Of a stretch of DNA of 64,000 nucleotides, positions 46,201 through 58,073 are shown in pieces. Below the pieces are notes generated by a model. The model worked only from the letters and a program-made list of their open reading frames with translations. It was not told where the DNA came from and ran no database searches. The DNA is from Centroberyx gerrardi (Eukaryota; Chordata; Actinopteri; Beryciformes; Berycidae). The stretch spans positions 11,704,905 to 11,768,904 of the forward strand of contig NC_136019.1 of NCBI RefSeq assembly GCF_048128805.1, given 5' to 3'. The position numbers and the translations under genes were made by a program. Position 1 is the stretch's first letter, and the number at the start of each line of letters is the position of its first letter.

Positions 46201-49200
46201 ACTCATAAAGCATTGACTTTGTTTTAAATCATCACAATCTACAGGAACCCTCAGATCATTAGACTGACCAGGCAATCAGGAGCCTGATGGAGAAGCATGA
46301 GGAGGCGAGCTCCAGCCTTCAGGGCTTCAGGGTCCATCCACCACGCTCTCATTTGTGATGCTATCGAAGCGATCTGGTTATCACAGTCACAAATGCTGTT
46401 TTTGACAAGCTCTCCTGCTCTCTGGAACATCAGACCAGCTTTTCTTGGTGCATCGGGATGTCAATGTCCTTTCCATCCAGAGAGAAGTCACTGCAAAACT
46501 TATCGCAGAGATCTGGAAGAAAGAGCGTCGTTGCATTGGCCCACAAGTGGTGGGCCAATGCAATGGTTGGCCATTGTTGATGCCACAGTGGGTGAAGTTG
46601 GTTTGATTTTGGAGCCCCTCAAAGAAGGAGATGCACCTGCTCTCGTGGCTGAGGGGATTCAGTGCTCAACATCAAAGAGATGAGAAGCACTGCTCAGAGA
46701 TGATGAATGACAGAGTAACAAAAGACGCTGGCAGCTCATAGATTTCATTCATTATCTCTTCCCTCTTAGTCCTTCTCATTGTTGCAGAGGGCTAAAAGCC
46801 TATCCCAGCATGCACTGGGCGGAGGGCAAGTGGACAGGTTGAAAGTCCATCATAAGGCTAATACAGATTGACAGACACTCGCTTTCATTCTCCAATACAC
46901 CTGACTTGCATGTCTTTGGAATATGGGAGGAAACCAGCGCATGACGACATGTAAACCCCACACAGAACGGGCCGGGTATCGAACCCGGCCCGTTCTGACC
47001 CTCAGGCTAGAGCCTCCATCAGGCCTGATGGAAACGGGCCAGATGTCCAGCCTGGTTGGAACCCAACATCAGCCCGAATGATGGACTCTGCCATTGAGCA
47101 CACTAGCTTCCCTGACCTGAGGTCCCTGCCTCTACTCAGGGCCGGGATTCCTTGGACCCTAGCTTTCTCAACACAGAGGAAGGGGAAGAATTGTCAAGGA
47201 TTTATTCATTTTGGAGAGTCTTCAAGTTCTTTCACACTATATTCAATGGCTTCTTCCATCAAGATGGGTTGAGGCATGGACTGTCATGTTTCTATTTGCA
47301 GAGGTCAGCAAGCCCACGACAAAGGGTGTCTGACGCCTTCGCTACAGGTTGAGAGCAGCAGTGTGCTGCTGCCAAGGATGCAGACATGGACTGAAATTCT
47401 CACTCCAAAAAAATGAATTCTATGTTGGTTTGCAGTCGGTGTCAATAATGTGTTTTAGCTGTACAGGTTTAGTTTGCCCTCATCAAAAACTATTAGGTGC
47501 CCAGGAGCACCTCTGTAAGAGCCGGGCCCTGGGTGTTCGTTGGTGCCGAACACTTTCTGTAATACACACTGCTCAGGGGAATTACAGTGTGCACTCTTTA
47601 GGCAGCACAGAGCCCTAAAAGGGAGATATGGTGAGCACTCATCTGCCAAAATGGTAGAAATCAGCAGGGATGGGCTAGCTTGAGTTTGGTGCACAGTACA
47701 TTCACATACCAAGAAGTATCTTGAATTTTCTAACCATAGAGGCCAAGTCAATGCATGAATTAAAGAGTTTTTTTCACTCACTCCAATCATGCATAGAGCA
47801 CCAATGAAGCACTAGCACACTTGTTTATACACACATGCATGTGTAACCCAGTCACAAATTACCATATAAATATATTTGATACCCTGAATAAACAGAGTAA
47901 TACAGAAATAAGGAGAATTATTCATTGTGTAAAATAAATTAGACAAATTCATGTTGGATTGAAATGCATTGCATTTATGTAAGTTCATTTCATTATATTT
48001 TGGTTAGATTGGTTAAAAAAGACTAAAGGGTTAAAAAGTCATCCTTACCAAAACAAACCTAGAATCTGAGACGTGTACTTAAGACACATGCACATGTGAG
48101 AACACACACACACACACACACAAACAAAACTTAGTAAAACAAGTTCAAAGTCCCAGTGTGAACATGTGGAACTGCGTGAATGAAAACAGCATGGTGCTCA
48201 AGATAAAATAATGTTCTGGCATTGAGGGATTTTTTGTAACAACACTAAAACACCAACACCAAAAACACCAACAAAACACCAAAGTAAAGTCAAAATATTT
48301 TTATTTTTGGTAGACTCAAGGGTAGTTGAGAAGTTCTTCAGATCTCCTCACAGGTGTCCTCTAGCAGAGACTTCCCTGGGCTTTCCTCCTGAGCCTCTGA
48401 GTCATGGACCTGGTCACCATCCTGCTTCCCAGCCAGTCATCATCCATCTTTTGGACTTTCCTGGAGTTTCCTTCCTCCTCGTCCTGTGAGCCGTCGAGGC
48501 TCTCATCACGGCAGCGTTTGCGTCTGGTGATGCCAGGTGAGCTGCGGGTGTCGGAGGGAGTCGAGGTCTGACGGGGCAGGATGATGGCGCCACTCTCAGG
48601 GCTCCTGTTGCCATGGTCACCCCTCTGAGCTGTGGCTTCAGGCTGGGCAGAGGGGATGCTATAGGCATTCACAACAGCAGAGCACACACGTCTGATATGA
48701 GAACAGCTCTGAAGTGGACGGTACTGTCGCTCGTTTGACCTGTTGGCTCCTTGATTTGACTGTCCAGTCACAGCGAGTTGAGGAGCAGGCCTTGGACATC
48801 CTGGAGCTGCATCGCTGAGGGCTACAGCTCTCTGTGCAAAGGCTTCACACCGACCAGTCGTTATGTCGGTTGTGTCAGCTGGGCTACCAAGTGACTGCCG
48901 GGTGTGGTGTGGAGTCACTCTGTCAGTCTGACATCTACCAGCATCCTCTTGGCGACTGTAGGAGCTGTAGGCATGTGGTGTGTTCAGTCTAGCTCCAGAG
49001 TATTTAGCCGGCCTCCGGCGGTATTCGGCAAACTCCTGGCTCCATGGAGCGCTGTGGCAGGTGGTGTAGTACAGATACTCAGCCTCCTCTGGAGAGAGTC
49101 TGGGCTCATGGGCCGGTTCGTCTGAATCCTCTACAGGAACACAATTCCCCAACAGGGAAAAAAAAGTTATCGGAGAACATCATATTTTTCTTGTGCTTTG

Positions 49201-52200
49201 AAATCACACAGCGGTTTAAGGCATGTAGAAATTGACAATGTAAAAACTACTGCACAATGTAATAACTTGTCAATATGGCCTGTTCAAAGTGGACCATGCC
49301 ATCTCTATGTCCTTCAGAGTAATGCTGCAGTAAAGCTTGAGTGAAAGATGTAACATACCTGGTGTGTTCGTCCTTTGGAGATGGTGAAATGGAATCATTT
49401 TGGCAGCAAAGTCTTATCAGTTGGGTCTGTGTTTAGTTAGTTTAGTTGGAAAACGCAAATGTGACAGAATGTGACTTTTGGGTATGTGTGTTTGACTTGA
49501 CATCATAATGCTACCTTACAGAGACAGCTGACATCACAGAGAACCATGTTCTGTCCAGTGTAACAGTGTATTACCTTATTTTGAATTGAAATATAAGAGT
49601 ATAAGAATTAATTAATACCCAAGTATACAAAATAGATATGAAGCATCTCTATTTTTCTCTATTATTTTTACTCTGGGGTGGTTGGGGGTGAACTGGGACA
49701 CTCAGAGATTATCCATATTTTCACTACTCACACACCTCTATTGCTTGGTTTTGAGAAGCAGGCTTGTGACCAGAAGGTCGCCTGTTCAAATCTGTGGACT
49801 ATTTGCATAGCCAGGATTTTATTGCCAAGTGGCCAAATAGAATTTGTGGGTGGCCTGCAATATTGAAATGTAAGTTATAAAATCTAATTAGGTTGATTCT
49901 TCACCATTGAATGAACAGTGAATTTCCTGAGTGTAATCACATTGTAGTTTGACCCCTCTAAGCTATACATAGCCTGACACCTTAACAGCCAAATCACATG
50001 TATTTTGCAATTCTGCATAGATTTATTATTTAACATTGGGTCACAGACAAGATTCACCTGCTAGTGTTGAACATCAAAGCATTGTAGGTAATCTAGCAAT
50101 TTTTATCAACGAATCTGTGAAGTAGTAGACCTAATTGCAATTGTAATTTATTTCTCACAAATGGTAGATGAAAATCATTAATTATGATGATGATTTGAAC
50201 AAATACATTCAAATACATTCATTTTCCTTCTTGAAATTACAGTGTTTTATGTACCATTTTCCTACAGTGTTTACAGTGTTTTACAAGTCCAGGTACTCCG
50301 GCGTCTATAAAACTTTGTCTCCTGTAAATGCCGGAATGCCATTGGACATGCCTCGTAGAGGTCAGTGTATTTAGGAGTCAAAGGTCAATGAAGTTGACTT
50401 TCAGGCGAAAAACCTGCCGAAATATCAAGGTGGTTCGCACCGCTTTCGGTTGCGCAGCTGTTTAGGAGAGTGCAGCCGCGTCCTTCATTGAAAAAAATGA
50501 CATTGAGACAAACTTCAGTTAAGCCAAATTATTTCCACAGTTTCCATATATGATGTTTTCTGCTGTCCAAACATTTCTCTCATGCACAAATAAGATCTTT
50601 GCCGTATCACTTAAACACCATATCTCCCTGCTGCAGTAAAAACCAAGAGAGAGAAAAACCCAACTACATCCCGCTATACTACACCCCGTACCTATCAAAG
50701 CCTCAATTCCACCAGGTTGGTGGTAGAAAAGACTGACCAGAGCATTAAGTAGGACCATGAAGAGTTGTTCTGTCCTGTCTTTATCTACTTAATGAACCTG
50801 TCACTCTTTTCTGAGGACACGGCTTCTGCAGAGACGGTCCTGAAAGCTGCTGGGATCATGATGCCTGGAAAGGGGTACGCAGCTGCCCACAGCGCATATA
50901 GACTTTAAACCCAAGTTGTTCTGAAGAAGAGGGCTCTACTGGCAGCATTGGTAGAGAAAATAAAGACAAGAGTCTAAGCTGTTCCTCCTGCTCTCTTATG
51001 CTGGACCCGGAGATGCACCATGTGATGTCTGCACCGCAAGACAGCAGAGAGCCCTCAAATCCTGTCTGGTGTGCCTGGCTTCTTAATGTGAGACTTTCCT
51101 CCAGTCGCACAACAAATTCCTATGTGCCTTTAAGAAGCACAACTTGAGCAAAGCCTTTGAAAAACTGCAAGAAAAGGTCTGTTCATGTCATGACAAAGTC
51201 CTGGAGGTTTTCTGTCGCACCGATCAGCAGTCCACCTGCTATCTGTGCTCTGTGGATGGACTTAAAGGTCACAATAAAATCTCACCTGCAGCAGAAAGGA
51301 CTAAGAATCAGGTAAAGCATAAAACACAAACTTATTTTACTGCAGGGAATAGATGACAGTTGAATGTCCAGTGATTGTAGATGCAAAGCAGCTATACCGG
51401 GAGTAATATCACAACAATTATCATATATCATGGAGAAGACTGACCATAAGAAATTTGCAGGGAAAGTTGTATCCTGACATTTTCTCTCCTACCTGTACAG
51501 ATACATCAGAAGACAAAGAAGGAGATACAAGAAGACAGAAATTGACAGATATGTTTACATATTGCAACAAGCTATCTAGATTTCTGTCCTGAATAAATGA
51601 TCATCCAAAACTGAACACCTCTGTGTTTTTGTATTTGCACAGGCAGCATCAGAGAGACATTTTGAGAACATTTTTCCAGTATTGATCGACATCACTGACA
51701 GTCACTCTGAGGTGAAAGAGCTGATCAGAGCCCCACAACAAACAACTGTGAGTAAAGGTAATGAAGTTCTGATGGGACAAGAACAGGCTGTGGCTGAGCC
51801 GAGAACAGGAGAGGACAAGCTGATGCCGCTCTCACAGAGAACCGTATCCACCTTCACTCACATAACTGCATCCGCTTTCCATGGAAAATGCTTTAGGGAA
51901 CTCACTGTTAAAAAGGAACCAAGGTCACTCTCCTTAACTCTGCAGTCTATTCTCTGCAAAAGTACAATCATTCAATGTCGCTATGGCCAACATGCACAAT
52001 CATGTTACATAGAGTTACAGGGTTACAGCTCATACAAAGGATAGATTGAGGAGTAAGAAAAGAAAGATACATAGGAGGCAAAATAATAAAGTAGAGTTTC
52101 ATTTAAGTGTCATTTTTAGGGTCTCTCCATCATTATCAGTATCTCAGCTAAGAGAGAAACTGGTGAAACTAAGAGAAACTAGAAGGGCACTCGGAGAGCG

Positions 52201-55200
52201 CAGACCTCCGCCAAGGTTCGTGCTATTATTGCTTGTTCGTGAGTCGGATCCGGATCCGCTCCAAAATTTAATGGGTTCTTCCTTGGCCCAAGCTACACCC
52301 TTCCATGAAGTTTCATGAAAATCGGGCCAGTAGTTTTTCCGTAATACTGCTAACAGACAAACAAACCGAAAACATAACCTCCTTGGCGGAGGTAAGTAGA
52401 GTGGAATGCCACAAGATCTCAAGAATTGGCGAGTTGAGATTTTGCATATATAGTATACAACTACCTTTAGAAGCATTCACTTTACTGTAATTATTGATAT
52501 TTACTCCATGTATTGTTTCTCTTTTTAGTGATTGCAGTGGACGTTCAGACACCAGTAAAGGCCAGGGAGGGGATGTTTGCTAATCAAAGTCCCATAAAGC
52601 CAAAGACTAAAATTTACATCTGACAAGGCAAGTGATTCAAATGTTAGAAGAATCTTCCTTCAGTCTACTGGCAAGTTATTATAGTATTATAGTATAGCAG
52701 AGCTGACCTATGTTTTATATAGTTTAAAAGGTATATAAAAACTCTCCATCTCAAACATCATTCAATTTGTGTGTTATATGTCTGTTTATTTTGTTTCTTG
52801 TTCATCACTGTGTTGTACTCTGCTTCTAATACACTTTATTTGCAGCAAAGTGATTCCAAGTAAACATATTTCAAAAAATGTTGTAAATCTTGTAAAATGT
52901 GTAAACAAATGCCAGTGCAATTATTATACTCTGTATACTTGATTATTAATAAATAATGTGATGTAATACAAATGAAGAGAAACTTGATTTGTAGTAGCGA
53001 AAGCAGTAATTTATAGAGGAAAAAGCATGATGGGCGAAGAGGTTCTTCAAAGACGGGGAAGATCTCAGGTGGATTTCTTTGATTTCATCTCTGCTCTGTT
53101 CTTCTCCCAGATTACCGCTGGCTCGCAGCAAAATAAAAAACACACCACAAAGGGAACTATCTTGGTTAAAGATGAGCAGAAGGGCGACATGGATGCGAGC
53201 CAAGCCTTATCCTTATCATCCAGAGAGGTTTACGGACAGGTGGCAAGTGGGTTTCAAGGAGGGTTTAACTTGTCACTCTTACTGGGAAGTGGAGAGTGAG
53301 AGAAGAGGAGAAATTCCCGGATACAATGAAAAGTCCTGGGGCCAGATATATAAACGATGCAGTCGCACAACAGTATGCCTACGCCACTTTCCACACCAAA
53401 ATCTGAATTTATAAAAGTAGAAGCGTGAGAATGTGCGTATCTCCACGCCTGCTGTACAACACACACTTTTATCAGTCGGCTGAGCTGAGTGTGATCTAGC
53501 GAAGTGGGAAGGAGAAGGATGAAAGGATCACATCAAAGAGGAATTTGGGTGACATTTTATTTGGAGCTTTAATCTTTTCAGCACACCATGTTAAACTATT
53601 AGCCTATTAGGTCTCAATAGTGTTTCATGATGGCAACATTTATAGGTGGATGCATGTGATTAACAATTTTTTTTGTTCTAGTGAGAGGAAATATTTTTAG
53701 ATGTTGTCACTCAGCTTATACAACATTATGGAATAAGAATAACACACATATCGGATGATAAACCAGACTTTATCAATCAATTCACATTATCAATCAATAG
53801 TCTATTATGGCTCACAATATATAGCTGCATAATGGCTGCTTTGGCGCTGTTAGAGGACATTTATTTGGTTGTTTGGTCTGTGGTTTAATTATTTCCTAGT
53901 TCCCATACTGTGTTGGTTTTTCTCTGCCTCTGCGATGTATATATTCCATATCATGGTTTTTAACATCTGTGTCAGATAGTCTTATCTGGATTGTTTTTTG
54001 TTTGTCTTGCTTAGACTCTTATTTACTATTTATTTATTATTTTCTTCTCTTCTTTTTCTTCCTTTTGTCCTCTTGCCAGGCCATCATTGTAAGTAAGAAT
54101 TGTTCTTAATTGACCTGCCTGGTTAAATAAAGGTTAAGTAAATAAAAAGAAATAAAATATTGCCAAATTCAAGACTAAGGCGAGAATGAGTCTTTATTTT
54201 CTGGCCCATGATGATGACTGGCATTTATGGGCAAACCAGGTTAAATATGGGTGTCGACATGCATTTATGGCCAATTACGGAGTGGGCATTTGGCTGATAC
54301 ACGTGCACGCAGTTTCACAATGAAGCAAAGCAGGATTTTATAAATCTGACAAAAACATTGTATGCATCTTTCTAATTTTGAGTGTACATAGATTTTTGGT
54401 CTTGAATATAGGCAGTTTTATACATCTAGCACCTGGAGTTCAGAGTGGTAACAGTGGTCATAATTTCAGCCGCACAGTTGACATGGTGATCCGAGGCTCT
54501 CCGTCCTCCTGGATAAGGCTGTACCTGGATTACAGTGAAGACAATCTGTCCTTCGGCGTCTCTTTACACCCCGAGCCTCACCATCTTCCACAGATCCAGA
54601 CCACATTCATTCCGGCCCTCTATTCTGTCCATGTGAGCGTGATGAATCCAAACGGACTCCACTCTATAGGCCGTCAGATCAGCAAGGTCCTCCTGTGGCT
54701 TTCATACCTTGCTATCACAACAGCGAACTGATTATAATATTCTGCTCACACTCGAATCATTTTGCCTTGTTCATTATTTGAGTCTTGTGCTGAGAGTATA
54801 GATGGAATTATGAATACAAAAAACCTAAAAACATCAACCTGAAAAGGATATAGTGCTCGAGAGGCGAAGCAAATGAACACAGTGACTCTTTGAAAGCTCT
54901 CTTTGAATTTCACATCATTAAAAAGGTGCCACATTATTCAGTTATTCAAGATTTTGTTTTCAAATATACTACGGCTCAGAATGAGAATAATGTTCTTCAT
55001 GGTGTTTTGCAAATAAATGTAGCTTAGTTAAAACAGTCACAGCATTTGACTCTGACTGGCTGACAATACCAGGCCTTCAAATGCTGTAAACTTGCCTGAT
55101 TGGAAGGATTTTAGCAACTGTTTAGTAAGGAGAGCCAATCAAGACCAAGTGCAGTTGTGATGCGTTGACTGGTGTAAGTCTGAAACGGCCTGCAAAAAAG

Positions 55201-55636
55201 GATGGATTTTTGAAAATGCAATAACTTTAAATTCAACCACTCAAACATAAGCAAATTTTGACAATAAATATCTTTGATCATATATGTATATAAATTGAGG
55301 AAAATTAGAATTCCAATAATAGGGGCCCTTTATTTTTTATTTTATTTTTTTCCCCTTTTGTTTTGGTTGATATACTGTATGTAGGGATGTGAAGATGAGG
55401 GATTTAAAAGAAAAATGTGAATTTTATTGTATTAGTACTGTTTTCACCAATAAAGACATTTGACAAAAAAATAGGGGCCCTTTACGTAAAAATCATGTCG
55501 CTGCTAAATCAATCTTTTGATCAGTTCCAATGTCAAATGCTTGTGTCCAAAGTGCCTCTCGTTTGGCTGCGTATCGTTGAGATTTTGGCCACATTGCAGA
55601 TGGTCACCCCTGCACTGAGCCTGTGTGTGTGAGCCC

Positions 55637-55671
<35 letters not shown>

Positions 55672-57953
55672 AAGTGAGCCACATCAGTATTCCGCTCACT
55701 CCAAAGGAATTAGCTGCCAGAACACTGCTTTTCTGCCAACTTTGATCCCAGCCCTCCCTTTAGGACCAGTAAGGTGGACAACAAACCGCACTCGTTATAG
55801 CTTGTTAATGGACCGACGAGGCCCACTGCCTGAGGCAAAGTGCAGCGGGGCGTGCATGCATAGGAGTGTATGTGTCTAATATATACCTCAACCTCGCTCA
55901 TTTTCTCACAAAGCCTTGATCTAATCAATTCCTGACTGCTGTGTACAACAACAAATGAGTTCACCCATGTGCTGTGAAATGGATATAATGGTAAAAATCT
56001 AGTTTAGGAGGATTTAAATTCACGCGTTAATGAGGCTGGATGCTCGAGTTTACTAGAGGCTCGAGAATAATGATACCAGTGAACGATGGTTCCTGCCACG
56101 CATGTTTTTTTCAGCATTGTCTCCGAAATGCCACGGGACATTCATCATCATTATTTAAAGATCTTCATTTTAATTGAACAGGATATGAACATGCGACATT
56201 AAGCTTTAATGAATTTCTGTTAAGTCAATGAATTTGAACTTACTTCAGGTCTTCAGAAGCCCTCGCCTGGATTAGCGGAGTTTCCACCGAATGTCCGAAG
56301 ACGGCGCCTTCTGAGCCTGGCAACAAAATTCACACTTTTACAATAAAATTTAATCAAACTGAAAGCCTGTTCCATGCCAAGTTTACTGTTTGTTCATTCC
56401 GCATAGATTTCAGCTTCTTAGATATCAGCGTGAAAGATGATCGATTAAGAGTGCAGCACATTGTACCTGTGACAGTGAACTTCTCTGTCCTCATGCTGAC
56501 CTCCTCCTCGTCTGCAGTGAACAGCAGTCTGCCTCCGTCCCTGCTGCGCACCTCCAGCCTCTGACACTGGGCCTCCACCGCCTCAGATCCTGCAGAGAGT
56601 GCAGCCCAGGTTGGAGCCCCTGGGTTTCAGCTGGCTAGCTAATGGAGGCATCAGCATCACCACCACTAAACACATCTAAAGGCCTCTGTGCATACTGGCG
56701 AACATTTACTGAACTGAGGGGCTGGGAATGGGAGTACTGCCAAGTCTTGGATCACTAAGAATTACAGCTATGTGTTTGTTTAGGCCTACTGCATGCATAA
56801 TACATCAACATGTGCAGGACTTACAATGCAATGCATATTTTAGTTAGATAATTAAAAAGCATTGGAATCCAACCTTTGAAAACCAGTTTGACACTAAAAA
56901 ACGTTTTACTGGAATAGACAACAGTGCTTTTTGGAAATAGCTCTTTCAAATAAAGGTGTTCTTATGTGCCTCAAACGTTGCAAATAAGCCTTGGGAAACT
57001 AGGTTCAGGCAAGTGAGGCTACTCTCAATCTGAATACTTCCTGGAGTGCTTTCTCTGCAAATGAAAAGCACCCAACAAAGCTCGATCAGCCATGCTTTTA
57101 CAATGGGTTAGAGACAAATCAGTAATCTGTTCCACTGGTGGAGAATATTAATTCCTGTTCTCTAGCCTTTGGTGTTTTTCCAGATGTGCTCACAGAAACT
57201 TGAACATCTCTCTGTTTCTCCAATTAATCCACTGGGAGTGACGACTGGGGAATTTAATTATTCTCGCCAAGTTTCTTCTCATTTCATACAAAATGCACTT
57301 TCTACCTAATCAGGTACTAATTTTCAGAGGAAGGTCAAGCGTGACCAAAAAGCGTCATATCACAAGTCTTGTCGAATCACCATCAGTTCTCAACTTATGT
57401 TGGCTAAAATCAATAGCTATTAATGTTAATAAGCAGGTCATTTTCTTTCCAGTGGTCATTAATCACATAAATGACTTTGGTAATTTGGACTGACTGATGG
57501 TTAAACTTGATGATAATAAGAAGAATCCATTGCCCTTTCAATATGTGCTGCAAAGGTTAATGTCTGGAAAAAACTACCCAGTGTCTCCGCAGGCCCAGAG
57601 ACGATTTGTGATGAGTCAAAGATAAATTGTTGCTCTAATCTTGATTAAAGCCATTAATAAAATGAGATTGATCAGGCAATTTACAGTTGGAGCCAAATTA
57701 GACTAAAAACTGAAACTAAACTAAAACTAAACTGTTTTTACAAAGTTGTACTAAGAAATGGACATAAAGACTAAAACATACAAGTATAAATATACAAAAT
57801 GATTAAGGGATCTTTAATGTGTAATGGCTTACAAAGCAGATGCATGGGGATAACTGGAAACTCACCCACAGTGAGCTGGCCAGTGAGTTGGCCTTGGTGG
57901 TTTCGTGCATTCAGCGTTACATTCTTCTCTGACCGCAAGACCAACGAGCTGTC
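43230..57953 (-). CDS. sgcz: Zeta-sarcoglycan, last five coding exons (partial, 198 aa in window)
   Basis: Exons, 5' to 3' on the minus strand: 57953-57866, 56589-56467, 56310-56244, 44256-44133, 43424-43230; phases join cleanly and the stop is TGA. The product is a single-pass membrane glycoprotein of the dystrophin-associated sarcoglycan complex. The extracellular part is seen here: NVTLNARNHQGQLTGQLTVG, AVEAQCQRLEVRSRDGGRLL, EGAVFGHSVETP, LESPTRTLTMEAPRGVEVSA and a Cys-rich end (YEVCVCPSGKIYLSPAESSS, then CQAMSNICLWS). The AVEAQC phrase and the NICLWS ending point to zeta rather than gamma or delta sarcoglycan. The cytoplasmic, membrane and first extracellular exons (roughly the first third) lie beyond 64,000. 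The 12-kb fourth intron contains a nested gene and a TRIM pseudogene. Confidence 0.88.
46531..46563. repeat. Perfect 14-bp inverted repeat, 5-base loop
   Basis: TTGCATTGGCCCAC (46531-46544) and its exact complement GTGGGCCAATGCAA (46550-46563) flank AAGTG. This could form a stable hairpin or cruciform. It lies in the sgcz intron. Confidence 0.9.
46780..47010 (-). mobile_element. V-SINE-like repeat, minus orientation
   Basis: It contains the widespread fish phrases tatcccagcatgcactgggc, tggacaggttgaaagtccat, and gcatgtctttggaatatggg followed by aggaaacc. It ends in a reversed tRNA B-box (tcgaaccc... read as gggttcga). The head has become part of a 15-bp perfect palindrome at 46963-46997. Confidence 0.6.
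48300..48305 (-). promoter_or_regulatory. Poly(A) signal for the nested gene
   Basis: AATAAA on the minus strand lies 56 bases past the TAG of the nested gene at 48361. It implies a very short 3'UTR and supports the gene as a transcription unit of its own. Confidence 0.5.
48361..49398 (-). CDS. Unrecognised two-exon nuclear-type protein nested in sgcz intron (269 aa)
   Basis: Exon 1, 49398-49359, starts ATG in good context (CAAAATGA) and encodes MIPFHHLQRTNTP. It ends at a GTATGT donor. Exon 2, 49130-48361, begins after a CCTGTAG acceptor in matching phase and stays open for 770 bases to TAG. The N-terminal part is conserved-looking and aromatic (LSPEEAEYLYYTTCHSAPWS, then QEFAEYRRRPAKY). 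The middle is Ser/Thr/Gln-rich and probably disordered. The C-terminus has clustered basic signals (TRRKRCRDE, RMVTRSMTQRLRRK) separated by an acidic stretch, like a bipartite nuclear signal. There is no signal peptide, membrane segment or known domain. It lies on the same strand as sgcz inside its 12-kb intron. I do not recognise the family. Coding status rests on the long frame, matched splice sites and the poly(A) signal. Confidence 0.62.
49750..49805 (+). mobile_element. SINE head fragment
   Basis: gcaggcttgtgaccagaagg, then tcgcctgttcaaatctg, resembles the tRNA-like head of the 11.85-kb SINE (cgagcttgtgatcggaaggt). The body is absent. Confidence 0.45.
50765..52180 (+). pseudogene. TRIM-type (RING, B-box, coiled-coil) pseudogene in sgcz intron
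   Basis: Remains of a fish TRIM gene (TRIM25/finTRIM-like) are visible in order. A RING remnant covers about 50,780-50,900 (NEPVTLF, stop, GHGFCRDGPESCWDHDAWKG, then SCPQ). A linker before the B-boxes includes LVEKIKTRV with a frameshift. B-box 1 (CDVCTARQQRALKSCLVCLA) is followed by a stop at 51084-51086. B-box 2 (CSCHDKVLEVFCRTDQQSTC, then YLCSVDGLKGH) covers 51,170-51,290. Coiled-coil pieces are QIHQKTKKEIQE near 51,500, then ENIFPVLIDITDSHSEVKEL with IRAPQQTTVS near 51,670-51,750, and VSQLREKLVKLRE near 52,140. The stop at 50812-50814 replaces a RING zinc-binding cysteine. Stops and frameshifts through the RING and B-box 1 mean it is broken. It is opposite in sense to sgcz. Confidence 0.8.
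52204..52393. mobile_element. MITE-like element with 13-bp perfect terminal inverted repeats
   Basis: ACCTCCGCCAAGG at 52204-52216 and CCTTGGCGGAGGT at 52381-52393 are exact complements enclosing 164 bases. The interior includes gaagtttcatgaaaatcggg, a phrase I recall from very widespread animal repeats. It sits just after the TRIM pseudogene coil segment. Confidence 0.65.
53335..54350. mobile_element. Possible non-autonomous Harbinger-like element with nested insertion
   Basis: The left end has ccagatatataaacgatgca and gtgcgtatctccacgc. The right end, reversed, has gtcagatttataaaatcctg. Such 'cagatttataaa' ends with 'tgcgta' phrases recall PIF/Harbinger-derived fish repeats. The termini are not exact and no transposase is seen. 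Confidence 0.3.
53990..54155 (+). mobile_element. LINE 3' tail (TGGTTAAATAAAGGTTAA type)
   Basis: The phrases ttgccaggccatcattgtaa, gaattgttcttaattgacct and gcctggttaaataaaggtta, followed by an A-rich tail, match the 3' end seen on many fish retroelement copies. The family is not assigned. Confidence 0.45.
54465..54655 (+). pseudogene. B30.2/SPRY-like fragment
   Basis: The frame reads VDMVIRGSPSSWIRLYLDYS, then EDNLSFGVSLHPEPHHLPQI and QTTFIPALY. This fits the end of a fish TRIM SPRY domain (pattern VYLDxxxxTLSFYxV...HTTFTxPLYP). It lies 2.3 kb downstream and in the same sense as the TRIM pseudogene, so it may be its final exon. The core FY is changed to FG. No complete SPRY domain is present. 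Confidence 0.4.
55636..55663 (+). repeat. (TG)n microsatellite
   Basis: This is a short TG run in the sgcz intron, with a second TG run near 58,661-58,682. Confidence 0.9.
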
Positions 57954-57970
57954 CTGAGGGAAGCATGATG

Positions 57971-58073
<103 letters not shown>

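Noticed and set aside
46297-46683. 128-codon open frame in the sgcz intron
   Set aside because: Composition and context suggest repeat-derived sequence. It contains the perfect hairpin, has no homology I recognise and no splice sites.
53027-53414. Two overlapping open frames of 90-111 codons
   Set aside because: No domain, no conserved motif, and they run into a probable mobile-element end.
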